This document shows, one piece after another, positions 7,894-9,595 of a DNA stretch of 9,595 bases (position 1 is its first letter; each line of letters opens with the position of its first letter). The translations under genes and the position numbers were made by a program. Source of the stretch: Verrucomicrobiota bacterium (GTDB taxonomy: Bacteria; Verrucomicrobiota; Verrucomicrobiia; Opitutales; Opitutaceae); the NCBI GenBank assembly GCA_023457035.1, contig JAEWNN010000217.1, forward strand, positions 1 to 9,595, written 5' to 3'. Below the pieces are notes generated by a model. It did no database searches, was not told the DNA's origin, and saw only the letters and a program-made list of their open reading frames with translations.

Positions 7894-8539
7894 GGTTCAC
7901 CTCCTGTGCCCCGAGGACCCGCGCCGGCGCCCCATACACCGTCGCGCCCGCCGGCACGTCGCGCATCACCACCGCCCCGGCGCCGATCACCGCTCCGGCG
8001 CCCACCCGCACTCCCGGCAACACCGAGGCGTGGCTGCCCGCCAGCACGCCCTCGCCGAGCGTCACCCCGCCGGTGATGTCCACATGGCAGTGCAACTGGC
8101 TCCAGTCGCCCACCACAGCATCGTGCGCCACGGTCGAGTGGAGGTTGACCGACACGAAATCGCCCAGCCGCGCCCCGGCTGTCACGACGCTGCCCGGGCA
8201 GAGGATCACCCCCTCGCCGAGGCTCGCCGCAGGCGAGACCACCGCGGTGCGGTGGACCACCCGGACGAACACGCCGCCGCGCCCGCGGATCGCCACCACG
8301 CAACGCCGCTTTGCCGCCACGTTGCCCAGCGCGCACGTGAACACCTCGTCGGGCGCCGGTTCGTGCGTCGCCACCGGACCGAGCACGGGCACATCGGCGG
8401 CGTGGCCTTCGAGCGCGCGCGGATTGTCGTCGAGAAAGCCGGCAACGACCCAGTCGCGGCCATGCTCCTCCGCCTGGCGGGCCCAATCGAGCATTTCCCG
8501 GCCAAACCCGCCGGCACCGACGATGATCAATTGCTTCAT
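7886..8539 (-). CDS. pglD: UDP-4-amino-sugar N-acyltransferase, PglD/NeuD family (left-handed beta-helix)
   Basis: A 217-residue cytoplasmic enzyme predicted to acylate the 4-amino group made by the aminotransferase, classically with acetyl-CoA, giving UDP-N,N'-diacetylbacillosamine. The N-terminal nucleotide-sugar-binding (PglD_N) domain starts MKQLIIVGAGGFGRE and includes GFLDD (34-38) and ALGN (70-73). From about residue 100 hexapeptide repeats build the beta-helix, ending in the typical VYGAPARVLG. The likely catalytic base is His139 in VAHDAVVGD, aligned with His125 of Campylobacter PglD. The next residue is Asp140, where PglD has Glu126 (alignment by eye, from memory). The ATG at 8539 overlaps the ligase stop as ATGA, and no Shine-Dalgarno sequence precedes it, so translation probably depends on the ligase gene. 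The upstream frame is open, but it is not PglD-like before this Met. The acyl donor need not be acetyl-CoA. Confidence 0.92.
   Translation of the reverse strand: MKQLIIVGAGGFGREMLDWARQAEEHGRDWVVAGFLDDNPRALEGHAADVPVLGPVATHEPAPDEVFTCALGNVAAKRRCVVAIRGRGGVFVRVVHRTAVVSPAASLGEGVILCPGSVVTAGARLGDFVSVNLHSTVAHDAVVGDWSQLHCHVDITGGVTLGEGVLAGSHASVLPGVRVGAGAVIGAGAVVMRDVPAGATVYGAPARVLGAQEVNRA
7900..7905 (-). promoter_or_regulatory. Strong Shine-Dalgarno site (AGGAGG) fixing the GTG start of epsI
   Basis: On the minus strand AGGAGG (7905 to 7900) is followed by six bases and then GTG at 7893. It lies inside the 3' end of the acyltransferase gene. It is the strongest ribosome-binding site noted in the operon and the main reason to accept the GTG start, which gives a protein with a normal charged N-terminus before its membrane segment. 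It suggests EpsI is translated independently as well as by read-through coupling. Confidence 0.85.
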
Positions 8540-9595
8540 GAGGGAGAAGGCGTGCGCCGCTTCTTGAGGTTGTCGGTGGTGGCCAGCACATCCACCAGCC
8601 GGACGGTCGCCGGCAGCTTGTGCCGGGCGAGGCGGCCGGCGGCGAACTCGTGGAGCGCGCGCTTCACGGCCACGGGATCCGTCTCGGGGCCGCGCCACAC
8701 CAGTTCGGCGGCGACCACCTGCCCCAGCAGAGCGTTGCGTTCGGGATACACCCGGCAGTCGGCCACGTGCGGGTGGGCATGCAGCACATCCTCGACCTCC
8801 GCCGGCACGACCTTCTCGCCACCGACATTGATCAGTTCCTCGCGACGACCGACGATGCGCACGGACCCGTCCGGCAGCCGCTCCGCCAGATCACCGGTGC
8901 GAAACCAGCCGTCGGCGGCGAATCCGCCGTTCTCGCCGCTGAGGTACCCGAGCGCACAGGACGGACTGCGGACCCAAATCTCGCCCTCGACGAGTTTCCA
9001 CGCGAAGCCCGCGTCGGTGGCCGCGAGCACCAGTCCGTCCCCCGCCTCGGCCACCGGCAGCGCTCCGGTCTCGCTCGTGCCGAAACGCTGGACGAACCGC
9101 ACCTGCGGCCACGCCAGCCGCAGCTGCTCGAGCAGGCCCGCCGGCATCGGCTCGGCCCCGTACGGCACGGTCCGCAGCGAGCCGAGCGTGTGGCGGTGGT
9201 GCACATCCGCGGCGAGCATCAGGTTCAGGAAACTCGGCGTCGCCACGAGCACCTCCACCGCGTGGCGCTCGATCGTCGCCGCCACCGCCTCGGGCGTGAT
9301 CGCGGGGGGCGGTCCGACCAGCACATGGCCGGCGGCCAGCGCCCGCCAGGCAATATCCAGTCCACCGATATGATCGAACCGCATCAACGGCAGGATGCGT
9401 CGCGCCTTCCGCAGCCGCACCGGGACCGTCGCCAACAATACCGCCAGATCATGCAGCACCAGTTTCGCCGCCCCGGTGGTCCCGCCCGTCGCGAGGATCA
9501 GCCCCGGATGCCCGCGCGCCCGCAACCGCGCGAACAACTCCGCCGCCGCGGCGGCGCGCGCCGCCGCCGGCAGTCGCGCCAGCGCGTCGCCACGC
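8536..9595 (-). CDS. AMP-forming acyl/aryl ligase (ANL superfamily), N-terminus beyond window
   Basis: An adenylate-forming enzyme that would activate a carboxylic acid with ATP and pass it to CoA or a carrier protein. The frame is open through the right edge (first full codon ends at 9594), giving 352 visible residues; perhaps 100-150 N-terminal residues are missing. The P-loop-like A3 motif reads ATGGTTGAAK (near 9463-9492), lacking the Pro that usually precedes Lys. The A5-type motif is FGTSETGAL. The hinge/A8 region is WFRTGDL followed by IVGRREELINVGGEKV and PAEVE. The C-terminal Lys pair in NLKKRR, eight to nine residues from the end, likely holds the catalytic A10 lysine. No carrier or condensation domain follows, so it is not an NRPS module in the visible part. 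Its stop overlaps the acyltransferase start by 4 bases. Substrate is unknown; CoA-ligase and carrier-loading roles are both possible. Confidence 0.88.
   Translation of the reverse strand, partial: RGDALARLPAAARAAAAAELFARLRARGHPGLILATGGTTGAAKLVLHDLAVLLATVPVRLRKARRILPLMRFDHIGGLDIAWRALAAGHVLVGPPPAITPEAVAATIERHAVEVLVATPSFLNLMLAADVHHRHTLGSLRTVPYGAEPMPAGLLEQLRLAWPQVRFVQRFGTSETGALPVAEAGDGLVLAATDAGFAWKLVEGEIWVRSPSCALGYLSGENGGFAADGWFRTGDLAERLPDGSVRIVGRREELINVGGEKVVPAEVEDVLHAHPHVADCRVYPERNALLGQVVAAELVWRGPETDPVAVKRALHEFAAGRLARHKLPATVRLVDVLATTDNLKKRRTPSPS
9541..9567. repeat. Overlapping GC-only palindromes in an alanine-rich stretch of the ligase gene
   Basis: Bases 9541-9556 form a perfect 16-bp palindrome (centre 9548/9549), and 9548-9567 form a perfect 20-bp palindrome (centre 9557/9558). 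Both consist only of G and C. They encode an Ala-rich linker upstream of the A3 motif of the AMP-forming ligase. Repeated GCG/GCC alanine codons readily create such symmetry, so this is most simply low-complexity coding sequence. Confidence 0.7.

Noticed and set aside
7664..9373. A 569-codon plus-strand open frame antisense to the acyltransferase and ligase
   Set aside because: Same compositional artefact; the protein is Arg/Ser/Pro/Ala-rich without motifs, while the minus strand encodes well-conserved enzymes.
9535..9537. TTG at 9537 as the start of the AMP-forming ligase
   Set aside because: The frame stays open to the window edge, and the A3 motif would lie about 16 residues from the N-terminus, too close for this family, so the gene is truncated by the window rather than starting here.

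Overview
The window is GC-rich (about 70% by eye, not counted), almost fully coding, and reads as chromosome from a Gram-negative bacterium. The exosortase-linked EpsI protein, the exported two-domain M16 peptidase and the codon use fit a high-GC Verrucomicrobiota (Opitutaceae-like) or a similar lineage. This taxonomic guess is an inference; no rRNA or other marker is present.

Layout. The left edge (1-969, plus strand) holds most of queA, a tRNA queuosine-modification enzyme whose N-terminus lies outside the window. Converging on it, with 38 bases between the stops, is a long minus-strand gene (1008-3860) for an exported M16 zinc peptidase. A 171-base spacer (3861-4031) with two back-to-back hairpins separates it from a tight minus-strand operon that runs from the right edge down to 4032.

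The operon, in transcription order, is: an AMP-forming acyl/aryl ligase (8536 to beyond 9595, N-terminus cut off); a PglD/NeuD-type sugar N-acyltransferase (7886-8539); an EpsI-family exosortase-associated protein (7153-7893); a PglE-type PLP aminotransferase (6017-7156); and a PglF/WbpM-type membrane UDP-sugar 4,6-dehydratase (4032-5993). Neighbouring genes overlap by 4, 8 and 4 bases, and the last pair is 23 bases apart, so they are almost certainly co-transcribed and partly translationally coupled.

How the genes work together. PglF, PglE and PglD are the three enzymes that convert UDP-GlcNAc into UDP-N,N'-diacetylbacillosamine (4,6-dehydration, 4-transamination, 4-N-acetylation). All three are recognisable here by catalytic motifs and, for PglE and PglF, by extended similarity to the Campylobacter proteins as recalled from memory. 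The additions are unusual: a stand-alone AMP-forming ligase translationally coupled to the acyltransferase, and an EpsI protein between the acyltransferase and the aminotransferase. The most interesting reading is a bacillosamine-like sugar whose 4-amino group may carry an acyl group other than acetate, made for an exosortase-linked exopolysaccharide or surface glycan. That reading is a hypothesis; the three-enzyme sugar pathway is well supported.

No RNA genes, insertion sequences, CRISPR arrays or attachment sites were seen, and no gene-free stretch exceeds 171 bases.
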